Part shown: positions 1 through 5,285 of the stretch, in pieces
Layout of the letters: every line of letters starts with the position of its first letter
Position numbering within the stretch: the first letter of the stretch is position 1
Source: Synergistaceae bacterium
GTDB lineage: Bacteria > Synergistota > Synergistia > Synergistales > Aminobacteriaceae
Direction: 5' to 3'
DNA length: 5,285 bases
NCBI GenBank assembly: GCA_017458545.1
Contig: JAFTBA010000143.1
Span: forward strand, 1 to 5,285
Translations under genes and position numbers: made by a program
The notes under the pieces: generated by a model
Told to the model about the DNA's origin: nothing
Databases searched by the model: none
What the model saw: the letters and a program-made list of their open reading frames with translations, nothing else

Positions 1-307
1 TATCTCCTCGAATGCCAAATACAACTGGAGTGCTGCGAGCGGCAGTGCCGGAGGCGGCGGAACGATTCCGGGCGGAACAACATCGGGAGATCAGAGCGGT
101 CAGCAGTCAGGCGGTCAGTCGGGTTATTCGACGATACCTGTAACTCCTACGACTCAGACGATAGGGACTGACACGACATTTACGCTGTTCCCTACGGAGT
201 CATCGATTCAGGAGGACACTGAGGGTACAAGGACTATTCCTTCGAGCGGTAATGTGTTTGAACTTGTGCACAGGGTAAACGATTTCGCAGGAATGACCAA
301 CAACTGA
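1..307 (+). CDS. C-terminal end of an unidentified Gly/Ser/Thr-rich protein (5' partial)
   Basis: The reading frame whose first full codon begins at base 2 is open to a TGA at 305-307 and gives 101 residues; the start lies outside the window. I do not recognise the family. The visible part begins with a short ordinary stretch (ISSNAKYNWSAAS), then a flexible linker-like region very rich in Gly, Ser and Gln (about residues 13-43), then a Thr/Pro-rich stretch (about 44-60). It ends in a more normal tail that finishes VFELVHRVNDFAGMTNN. There is no transmembrane helix, cysteine or sorting motif in this part. Such composition is common in surface or secreted proteins and in inter-domain linkers, but that is inference. 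The frame is supported by a strong intrinsic terminator starting about 25 bases after the stop. A second frame is also open to base 143, but it ends well short of that terminator, so I prefer this one. Confidence 0.72.
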   Translation, partial: ISSNAKYNWSAASGSAGGGGTIPGGTTSGDQSGQQSGGQSGYSTIPVTPTTQTIGTDTTFTLFPTESSIQEDTEGTRTIPSSGNVFELVHRVNDFAGMTNN

Positions 308-328
308 TAAAGCACATGAAACGCACAG

Positions 329-360
329 AAGACTCACGGTTTTAAGCCGTGAGTTTTTTA
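329..360 (+). terminator. Rho-independent terminator of the upstream gene
   Basis: An 8-bp perfect stem, ACTCACGG (332-339) with CCGTGAGT (347-354), encloses a 7-base loop and is followed directly by a run of T (354-359). A G-T pair can extend it inward (340/346) and A-T pairs outward. It lies about 25 bases after the stop of the Gly/Ser-rich protein, so it should end that transcript before the toxin-antitoxin genes. Confidence 0.9.
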
Positions 361-413
361 TGTGGTATGAAAACCACTGGCGACGTTGGTGGTGCCGGTT
401 GTTCTGTTGACTG

Positions 414-419
414 TATAAT
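414..419 (+). promoter_or_regulatory. Probable -10 element of the toxin-antitoxin operon
   Basis: A perfect TATAAT stands 21 bases upstream of the antitoxin ATG, preceded by TG directly rather than by the TGn of a true extended -10. No good -35 hexamer lies 16-18 bases further up. TTGGTG at 386-391 is too far away at 22 bases, and TTGACT at 407-412 is far too close. Transcription would start near 425-427, giving a very short leader. Lack of a clear -35 would suit a weak or regulated promoter, but this is inferred from position and the hexamer alone. Confidence 0.5.
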
Positions 420-440
420 ATTCTTACGGCGGTGATTAAT

Positions 441-689
441 ATGCAGAATATAACCATTACAGGATTTCAGAAAAATGTTATTCCGATACTTGAACAGACT
501 ATAAAATACAATGAACCCGTCAATGTTGTTACGGATAACGGGAACGTAATAATTCTCAGTGATGAGGATTACAGGGGAATGCTTGAGACGATCAATCTTC
601 TTTCAATTCCCGGTATGCGCGAAAAACTTATTGACGGAAAATCTGAGCCTGTTTCTGACTGTGTGCCCGAAGAAAAAATTGTCTGGTAG
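441..689 (+). CDS. Type II antitoxin, YefM/Phd family
   Basis: This encodes an 82-residue antitoxin that should bind and neutralise the toxin encoded immediately downstream and, with it, repress their shared promoter. The N-terminal part (about residues 1-55) has the Phd/YefM fold pattern: a start like MQNITITGFQKN, a helix, then strands NVVTDNG and NVIILSDEDY, and the helix ETINLLSIPGMREKL typical of YefM proteins. The C-terminal part (about 66-82, ending EEKIVW) is short and polar and would be the toxin-binding segment, usually disordered when free. I chose ATG at 441 because GGCGG (428-432), part of an SD-like GGCGGTGAT, sits 8 bases before it. An in-frame GTG at 432 would add MIN but lies inside that SD-like sequence. 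The gene ends 8 bases before the toxin start, so the two are almost certainly co-transcribed and translationally coupled. Confidence 0.88.
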   Translation: MQNITITGFQKNVIPILEQTIKYNEPVNVVTDNGNVIILSDEDYRGMLETINLLSIPGMREKLIDGKSEPVSDCVPEEKIVW

Positions 690-697
690 ACTCGGAT

Positions 698-964
698 TTG
701 TATAGGATAACTTATTCGCGTAAAGCACTCAAAGACATTCCAAAACTTAAATCAGCAGGGCTTGACAGGAAAGCCAAAGCCCTGATTGATGTTATACGTG
801 AAAATCCTCTCCAAAATCCTCCCTCATATGAAAAATTATCAGGTGTACTGCAAAATCTTTATTCACGACGAATTAACATTCAGCACAGACTCGTTTATGA
901 AGTCATTGAAGATGAAAAACTCATAAAAATCCTCAGCATATGGTCGCACTATGAGCGTATTTAA
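698..964 (+). CDS. Type II toxin, Txe/YoeB family mRNA interferase
   Basis: This encodes an 88-residue protein of the RelE superfamily, Txe/YoeB branch, which cleaves mRNA in the ribosomal A site and stops translation. It shows the family core: YRITYSRKALKDIPKLK at the N-terminus, a helix with KALIDVIRENPLQNPP, then YEKLSG, the hallmark SRRINIQHRLVYEV (56-69), and a terminal HYE. By alignment to E. coli YoeB from memory, its catalytic Glu46, Arg65, His83 and Tyr84 correspond to Glu45, Arg64, His84 and Tyr85 here. All are present, so the toxin looks intact. The start is a TTG at 698, chosen because homologues begin at this point (M-YRI-). No ATG or GTG lies upstream in frame before a stop near 656, and no strong SD is visible, so translation probably depends on coupling to the antitoxin. 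Start position is the least certain part. Confidence 0.88.
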   Translation: MYRITYSRKALKDIPKLKSAGLDRKAKALIDVIRENPLQNPPSYEKLSGVLQNLYSRRINIQHRLVYEVIEDEKLIKILSIWSHYERI

Positions 965-1024
965 TTTAATTGATACTTGAATTTAATGAGGCAGAATTTT
1001 TTGTGTCCTAAGTAAAAATAACTA

Positions 1025-1053
1025 TTGCAAATTTCAGGTTACGGGTTTAATAT
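1025..1053 (+). promoter_or_regulatory. Predicted sigma70-type promoter of groES-groEL
   Basis: TTGCAA (1025-1030) and TAATAT (1048-1053) are separated by exactly 17 bases, each matching four of six consensus positions. Transcription would start near 1060, placing the CIRCE operator about 10 bases downstream in the leader, a normal arrangement for HrcA control. TTTAAT at 1046-1051 is an overlapping alternative -10 with shorter spacing. Confidence 0.6.
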
Positions 1054-1069
1054 TTGCCGCGTTGTTCAG

Positions 1070-1096
1070 TTAGCACTCTTATTGATTGAGTGCCAT
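1070..1096 (+). promoter_or_regulatory. CIRCE operator (HrcA binding site)
   Basis: The left arm TTAGCACTC (1070-1078) matches the CIRCE consensus perfectly. A 9-base spacer follows, then the right arm GAGTGCCAT (1088-1096), which matches seven of nine positions of GAGTGCTAA. The 9-9-9 layout and position between promoter and groES make this a confident call. HrcA should repress the chaperonin operon by binding here and release it on heat or protein-folding stress; the hrcA gene is not in the window. Confidence 0.93.
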
Positions 1097-1122
1097 TAAA
1101 ACAGAGGAGGCAAATCAGAATC

Positions 1123-1413
1123 ATGAAACTTAAACCGTTAAGCGACAGAATAGTAGTAAAAGTTCTTGAGCGCGAAGAGAAAACTAAAGGAGGATTATTC
1201 CTTCCTGACACAGCAAAAGAAAAACCCACTGAAGGCGAAGTCCTCGCTGTAGGTACAGGCAAAATTCTTGACAACGGCCAGAAACAGCCCGTTGAGGTCA
1301 AAGTAGGAGACAGAATTATATTCAGCAAATACGCAGGAACTGAAGTTAAAGTTGACGGCGAAGACCTCGTTATTTTCAGCGAGCGCGATGTTCTTGCTAT
1401 CGTAGAGAAATAA
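1123..1413 (+). CDS. groES: Co-chaperonin GroES (Hsp10)
   Basis: This encodes the 96-residue cytosolic co-chaperonin that caps the GroEL ring as a heptamer and closes the folding chamber in an ATP-dependent cycle. The length is usual for the family. The protein opens MKLKPLSDRIVVKV and contains the mobile loop with GGLFLPDTA (23-31), where LFL takes the place of the GroEL-binding IVL tripeptide of E. coli. It continues with GEVLAVG and VKVGDRIIFSKYAGTEV, and ends DVLAIVEK, all characteristic. The ATG at 1123 is chosen over an in-frame GTG at 1090, which lies inside the CIRCE right arm. A strong GAGGAGG (1104-1110) precedes it, though the 12-base spacing is rather long. It is the first gene of a two-gene operon with groEL, under the CIRCE operator. 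Confidence 0.97.
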   Translation: MKLKPLSDRIVVKVLEREEKTKGGLFLPDTAKEKPTEGEVLAVGTGKILDNGQKQPVEVKVGDRIIFSKYAGTEVKVDGEDLVIFSERDVLAIVEK

Positions 1414-1434
1414 GAGACTAAGGAGATAATAATT

Positions 1435-3069
1435 ATGGCTAAAATACTTTCATTCGGCGAAGAAGCCAGAAGAGCTATGCTCAGAGGTATTGACAAAGTT
1501 GCTGACACTGTAGGCGTTACTCTCGGCCCTAAAGGAAGAAATGTCGTACTCGAAAAGAAATTCGGCTCACCCATGATCACTAATGACGGCGTTACTATCG
1601 CTAAAGAAATTGAGCTCGAAGACCCCTTCGAGAACGCAGGCGCACAGTTACTCAAAGAAGTAGCCTCGAAAACTAACGACATCGCAGGTGACGGCACTAC
1701 AACCGCAACAATTTTCTCACGCGCTATCATCCGCGAGGGTATGAAAAACGTTGCAGCAGGTGCTAACGGTATGTTAATGCGTCAGGGAATCGAGGAAGCT
1801 ATCGACTTTGTTGTCGACGAACTCAAAAAGCAGAGCACTCCCGTTAAAGAAAAAGAGAAAATCGCTCAGGTAGCTTCAATTTCAGCTAACGACGCTGCAG
1901 TAGGCGCACTCATCTCTGAGGCTATGGCCAAAGTAGGAGAGGACGGCGTTATCACAATCGAAGACAGCCAGACAGTTGGAACTACTCTCGAAATGGTCGA
2001 GGGCTTACAGTTCGATAAAGGCTATATCAGCCCTTACATGGTAACTGACAGCGACAGAATGGAAGCAAGTTTTGACGATGCTTATATCCTCATTCATGAC
2101 AGCAAAATCAGCAACATTAAAGACTTGCTCCCCGTCCTCGAAAAAGTAGTGCAGACAGGCAAACCGTTAGTCATCATCGCTGAAGACGTTGAGGGCGAGG
2201 CACTCGCTACTCTCGTGGTCAACAAACTTCGCGGAGTTATGCAGGTTGCAGCAGTCAAAGCACCCGGTTTCGGCGACAGAAGAAAAGCTATGCTTCAGGA
2301 CATCGCTATCGTTACGGGCGGTGAAGTAATCAGCGAAGAACGCGGAATGAAATTTGAGAACACTGAACTCTCAATGCTCGGACGCGCTAAGAAAGTACGC
2401 ATTACCAAAGAAGACACTACGATTACTCAGGGCGCAGGCAACCCCGAAGAAATCCGTCACCGCGCAGGACAGATCCGCAAAGAGATTGAGGACTCGACAT
2501 CTGATTACGACAAAGAGAAACTCCATGAGAGACTCGCTAAACTTGTCGGAGGCGTTGCAGTTATTCAGGTAGGTTCAGCTACTGAGACTGAACAGAAAGA
2601 ACTCAAGCACAGAATCGAAGACGCTCTTAACGCAACTCGCGCCGCTGGTGAAGAGGGTATCGTTGCAGGAGGCGGTGTAGCCGCTCTTAACTGCGCTACA
2701 GCACTTGAGCCGTTCGTCGAGAAATTATCAGGCGATGTTAAGACAGGTGCAAGAATCGTTCTTGACGCACTCAAAGCCCCGTTATACCTCATCGCTGAGA
2801 ACGCAGGTTATCAGGGTGATGTAGTAGTCGAGAGAGTCAGAAGCGAGAAAATCGGTCACGGACTCAATGCCGCAACAGGCGAGTACACCGACATGGTTGC
2901 AGCAGGTATCATTGACCCCGTTAAGGTAACGCGTTCGGCTCTCCAGAACGCAGGTTCAATAGCTGCTATGGTCCTCACTACTGAGGGAATCGTTGCGGAT
3001 AAACCCGAAAAGAAAGACGCTGCCCCTGCAATGCCCGGCGGTATGGGCGGTATGGACGGTATGTATTAA
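1435..3069 (+). CDS. groEL: Chaperonin GroEL (Hsp60)
   Basis: This encodes a full-length 544-residue chaperonin subunit, which forms double heptameric rings and folds client proteins using ATP and GroES. Visible features in order: the equatorial segment TVGVTLGPKGRN (25-36) and the ATP-binding GDGTTTAT (85-92), with Asp86 equivalent to E. coli Asp87. Next come the intermediate hinge, the apical domain (roughly 190-370), and RIEDALNATRAA, with Asp396 equivalent to the ATP-hydrolysis residue Asp398. The GroEL signature AAGEEGIVAGGG lies at 403-414, and the C-terminal tail is the usual Gly/Met-rich type (GGMGGMDGMY). Position 405 is Gly where most GroELs I recall have Val; it is outside the catalytic positions. 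ATG at 1435 has AAGGAG (1420-1425) 9 bases upstream. It follows groES by 21 bases and is closed by an intrinsic terminator. The sequence resembles Synergistetes and clostridial GroELs. Confidence 0.98.
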   Translation: MAKILSFGEEARRAMLRGIDKVADTVGVTLGPKGRNVVLEKKFGSPMITNDGVTIAKEIELEDPFENAGAQLLKEVASKTNDIAGDGTTTATIFSRAIIREGMKNVAAGANGMLMRQGIEEAIDFVVDELKKQSTPVKEKEKIAQVASISANDAAVGALISEAMAKVGEDGVITIEDSQTVGTTLEMVEGLQFDKGYISPYMVTDSDRMEASFDDAYILIHDSKISNIKDLLPVLEKVVQTGKPLVIIAEDVEGEALATLVVNKLRGVMQVAAVKAPGFGDRRKAMLQDIAIVTGGEVISEERGMKFENTELSMLGRAKKVRITKEDTTITQGAGNPEEIRHRAGQIRKEIEDSTSDYDKEKLHERLAKLVGGVAVIQVGSATETEQKELKHRIEDALNATRAAGEEGIVAGGGVAALNCATALEPFVEKLSGDVKTGARIVLDALKAPLYLIAENAGYQGDVVVERVRSEKIGHGLNAATGEYTDMVAAGIIDPVKVTRSALQNAGSIAAMVLTTEGIVADKPEKKDAAPAMPGGMGGMDGMY

Positions 3070-3112
3070 ACACGTAAAATCAAACTTAAAACATACTGAC
3101 AAAGACATTAAC

Positions 3113-3142
3113 AAGGCCGTTGATTCTTTCACGGCCTTTTTT
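3113..3142 (+). terminator. Rho-independent terminator of groES-groEL
   Basis: A perfect 8-bp stem, AAGGCCGT (3113-3120) with ACGGCCTT (3131-3138), has a 10-base loop and runs into six T (3137-3142). It lies about 45 bases after the groEL stop and should end the heat-shock transcript. The -10 hexamer for purL begins only 2 bases after its T-tract. Confidence 0.92.
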
Positions 3143-3150
3143 CGTATAAT
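3120..3150 (+). promoter_or_regulatory. Predicted promoter of purL
   Basis: A perfect TATAAT lies at 3145-3150, and TTGATT (3120-3125, four of six to consensus) lies 19 bases upstream, inside the groEL terminator loop. The spacing is longer than the ideal 17, so the -10 is the firmer half of the call. Transcription would start near 3157, leaving a leader of about 30 bases before the purL start codon. Confidence 0.5.
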
Positions 3151-3179
3151 ACCTCCGTATAAAAATCATTAACGGAGGT
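3151..3179 (+). promoter_or_regulatory. Inverted repeat covering the purL Shine-Dalgarno site
   Basis: ACCTCCGT (3151-3158) is a perfect reverse complement of ACGGAGGT (3172-3179), with a 13-base A/T-rich loop. The right arm contains GGAGG (3174-3178), the purL Shine-Dalgarno, 8 bases before the TTG start. RNA containing both arms could hide the ribosome binding site. RNA begun at the predicted purL start site (about 3157) would lack most of the left arm. The repeat is seen directly; any regulatory role is inference. Confidence 0.6.
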
Positions 3180-3186
3180 TATATCA

Positions 3187-5285
3187 TTGGTACACAGAAT
3201 TTTCACCGAACGAAAAGACTCTAACAATCCCGAATCATCTTCACTCCTGGCAGAACTTCAGAACCTCACAGGCTCTTCACTCACACGCATACGAATCTTT
3301 AACCGTTACGACATTCAGGGCTTAACCGATTCACAGCTCAACATCTGCAAAAATTCGGTCTTCGCTGAACCCTTCACTGACAACATCTTCAACTCATTAC
3401 CTGATGATGCTGATTACGTCCTCGCTGTCGAATACTTACCCGGTCAGTACGACCAGAGGGCTGACGCTGCTGAACAGTGCGCAGGACTCTTACTCGGTTT
3501 CAGGCCAATAGTCAGAACTGCTAAGGTCTATCTGTTCTACGGCTCAATCGAAAATTTCGGGGCTCTCAAAAAATTCCTCATCAATCCCGTTGAAGCACGC
3601 GAGGCTCAGTTAAACACTTACGATTCGCTTGACACTGATTATCCTGCTCCCGATGACGTTAAAACTGTCGATGACGTAATGAGCATTGAAGGGTTAGCCA
3701 TGAACAATGACGATTTACTCTGCATTAAGAAATATTTTGAAACTGAGGGACGTAAACCTACTCAGACAGAAATTAAAGTGCTCGATACATATTGGTCTGA
3801 CCACTGCAGACACACTACCTTCATGACTCACATTGACGGCGCGGAAATTAACGATGATGCAGTCAGAGAAGCATTCAACAGTTACATGGCCGTCCGCAAA
3901 AAACTCAATTACCCCTCAGATAAACCCGTTACACTCATGGACATCGCTACAATAGGCGCAAAATTTCTCAGGTCTCAGGGCAAATTACCCGACCTCGTTG
4001 AGAGCGAAGAGAATAACGCCTGTACAGTCAGAATTAATGTTGACGGTGAGTCGTGGCTGCTCCTGTTCAAGAACGAAACACATAATCATCCTACTGAGAT
4101 TGAGCCTTTCGGAGGTGCAGCAACATGTATAGGCGGTGCAATCAGAGACCCTCTTTCAGGACGCGCTTACGTCTATCAGGCAATGAGGCTCACAGGTGCT
4201 GCAGACCCCTCAAAGCCTTCACCCTCAGGCAAATTACCTCAGCGTTCAATCATCACTAAGGCTGCTCAGGGTTACAGCTCTTACGGTAATCAGATAGGAC
4301 TCCCGACAGGGATAGTTCAGGAAATTTATCACGAGGGTTACAGGGCCAAGCGTCTCGAAACAGGTGCGGTAATCGCAGCAGTTAAAGAGTCAAATGTTAT
4401 CCGTGAACGCCCCGAACCCGGCGATGTTGTTTTGTTACTGGGAGGCAGAACGGGCAGAGACGGTATAGGCGGTGCAACAGGCTCATCAGTTTCACACACT
4501 TCAAGCTCAATAGAAACATGCGGTGCTGAAGTCCAGAAGGGTAACGCTCCTGCTGAACGAAAACTTCAGCGTTTGTTCCGCAATCCTGAGTTCACACGGC
4601 TCGTTAAACGCTGCAACGATTTCGGCGCAGGAGGTGTCAGCGTTGCCGTAGGTGAACTTGCTGACGGTCTCGACATTAATCTCGACGCTGTACCCCTCAA
4701 GTATTCGGGCTTGAACGGCACTGAAATAGCTGTCAGTGAGTCTCAGGAGCGCATGGCCGTTGTCATAAGTGCAGATAATATTGAGAAGGTTAAAGCCCTC
4801 GCATTGAGTGAGGACGTTGAAGCAAGCGTTATTGCTGACGTTAATGACTCGGGCAGAATGAGAATGACTTGGCGCGGAAAAGAAATCGTTAATCTCTCGC
4901 GCTCATTCATAAACACTAACGGTGCATCAAGGCACATAACCGTTAAAGTCAGCGCAATGCCGTCAGCGTCACCAAAAAACCCGTCACCAAAAAAATTCCC
5001 TGACTCGCTCGCAGACCTCAATGTGTGTTCAAAGCGCGGACTCGCTGAAAGATTCGACTCTACTGTAGGAGCTAACACCGTTTTAATGCCCTTCGGCGGT
5101 AAGTATCAGAAGACCCCTTCAACGGCCATGTGTGCAAAAATTCCCGTAGGCATTGAATCTGATACTGATGTATGTTCGTTAATGTCGTGGGGATTCAATC
5201 CTTATGTTTCTGAACGCTCACCGTTTGACGGAGGTTATACGGCGGTAACTGACTCGCTCTGCAGGATAATTGCTGCAGGAGGTAA
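3187..5285 (+). CDS. purL: Phosphoribosylformylglycinamidine synthase, long single-chain form (3' partial)
   Basis: This encodes the first 699 residues of FGAM synthase, the cytosolic purine-pathway enzyme that converts FGAR, glutamine and ATP into FGAM, glutamate, ADP and phosphate. It fits the clade II long form of Clostridia and relatives (about 1250 residues), with the glutaminase domain at the C-terminus outside the window. The N-terminal domain has MVHRIFTERK and YLPGQYDQRADAAEQC (83-98). The synthetase part has DTYWSDHCRHTTF (200-212, containing the conserved His), the ATP/Mg-binding NETHNHPTEIEPFGG (296-310), GGRTGRDGIGGATGSS (419-434), NDFGAGG (477-483) and, in the second half, FDSTVGANTVLMPFGGKYQ. 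The TTG at 3187 is chosen because it gives the family's usual start (MVxRIF) and lies 8 bases after GGAGG. No frameshift or stop is seen. A 15-base duplication lies in a linker near residues 594-603. Transcription is probably independent of groEL. Confidence 0.95.
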   Translation, partial: MVHRIFTERKDSNNPESSSLLAELQNLTGSSLTRIRIFNRYDIQGLTDSQLNICKNSVFAEPFTDNIFNSLPDDADYVLAVEYLPGQYDQRADAAEQCAGLLLGFRPIVRTAKVYLFYGSIENFGALKKFLINPVEAREAQLNTYDSLDTDYPAPDDVKTVDDVMSIEGLAMNNDDLLCIKKYFETEGRKPTQTEIKVLDTYWSDHCRHTTFMTHIDGAEINDDAVREAFNSYMAVRKKLNYPSDKPVTLMDIATIGAKFLRSQGKLPDLVESEENNACTVRINVDGESWLLLFKNETHNHPTEIEPFGGAATCIGGAIRDPLSGRAYVYQAMRLTGAADPSKPSPSGKLPQRSIITKAAQGYSSYGNQIGLPTGIVQEIYHEGYRAKRLETGAVIAAVKESNVIRERPEPGDVVLLLGGRTGRDGIGGATGSSVSHTSSSIETCGAEVQKGNAPAERKLQRLFRNPEFTRLVKRCNDFGAGGVSVAVGELADGLDINLDAVPLKYSGLNGTEIAVSESQERMAVVISADNIEKVKALALSEDVEASVIADVNDSGRMRMTWRGKEIVNLSRSFINTNGASRHITVKVSAMPSASPKNPSPKKFPDSLADLNVCSKRGLAERFDSTVGANTVLMPFGGKYQKTPSTAMCAKIPVGIESDTDVCSLMSWGFNPYVSERSPFDGGYTAVTDSLCRIIAAGG
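4967..4995 (+). repeat. 15-bp tandem duplication inside purL
   Basis: CGTCACCAAAAAA occurs twice (4967-4979 and 4982-4994) with a period of 15 bases; the second copy runs on to seven A (4989-4995). It encodes the near-repeat SPKNPSPKKF at about residues 594-604 and keeps the frame. It falls in a Pro/Lys/Ser-rich linker between the two halves of the synthetase region, where length changes are likely to be tolerated. Confidence 0.75.

Noticed and set aside
3..143. Alternative + strand frame at the left edge, open to a TAA at 141-143
   Set aside because: It is Arg/Ala-rich, as expected for an out-of-frame reading of Gly/Ser codons, and stops nearly 190 bases before the terminator. The frame ending at 307 fits the terminator better.
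361..440. Riboswitch or small RNA between the first terminator and the antitoxin
   Set aside because: The region is under 80 bases, and beyond the short half-site repeats it shows no recognisable riboswitch core.
200..457. Open frame on the - strand across the first terminator and the toxin-antitoxin promoter
   Set aside because: It spans a + strand terminator and the end of a + strand gene, and shows no family resemblance.
965..1020. Possible terminator after the toxin gene (T6 run at 997-1002) and AATTTAAT direct repeats
   Set aside because: No stable hairpin precedes the T run, and the repeats are short AT-rich sequence. I see no firm terminator, so some read-through into groES is possible.
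1047..1730. Long open frame on the - strand (227 codons) opposite groES and the start of groEL
   Set aside because: It is antisense to two certain genes, has a low-complexity Ser/Leu/Thr composition typical of a shadow frame, and crosses the CIRCE operator.
2354..2792. Two short open frames, one on each strand, inside groEL
   Set aside because: Both lie wholly within the conserved groEL frame and have shadow-like composition.
4743..5078. Open frame on the - strand opposite purL (111 codons)
   Set aside because: It is antisense to the conserved purL frame, with no recognisable domain and no supporting start signals.

Overview
The window looks like ordinary bacterial chromosome carrying housekeeping genes, with one small accessory module. 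All supported genes lie on the + strand. From 5' to 3' it holds: (i) the C-terminal end of an unidentified Gly/Ser/Thr/Gln-rich protein, closed by a strong intrinsic terminator; (ii) a compact type II toxin-antitoxin pair, a YefM/Phd-type antitoxin followed by a Txe/YoeB-type endoribonuclease toxin; (iii) the groES-groEL chaperonin operon, preceded by a sigma70-like promoter and a CIRCE operator and followed by an intrinsic terminator; and (iv) the first 699 codons of a long-form purL (phosphoribosylformylglycinamidine synthase), which runs off the right edge. The purL frame starts at a TTG codon and stays open to the end of the window.

Organism: the GroEL sequence, CIRCE/HrcA-type control, the clade II single-chain PurL, moderate GC content and two TTG starts point to an anaerobic bacterium of the Synergistetes or Clostridia kind. 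I lean towards an uncultured Synergistaceae-like organism, from remembered resemblance of GroEL only. This is a weak inference; a GroEL or PurL tree would settle it.

How the parts work: groES and groEL are co-transcribed 21 bases apart, each with a good Shine-Dalgarno site, and should be induced when HrcA leaves CIRCE. The toxin-antitoxin pair has its own -10 element and is probably autoregulated, as is usual in this family. purL is probably a separate unit. Its -10 hexamer lies just after the groEL terminator, and an 8-bp inverted repeat covers its Shine-Dalgarno site.

I do not see a new biological system here. The most interesting signal is the groEL-purL junction. There the terminator, the purL promoter and the SD-sequestering repeat are packed so that only read-through RNA from groEL would carry the anti-SD arm. 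Secondary points are the GTGGT/ACCAC/GTGGT repeats in front of the toxin-antitoxin pair, the imperfect right arm of CIRCE, and a 15-bp tandem duplication with A-tracts inside purL. No gap between genes exceeds about 160 bases.
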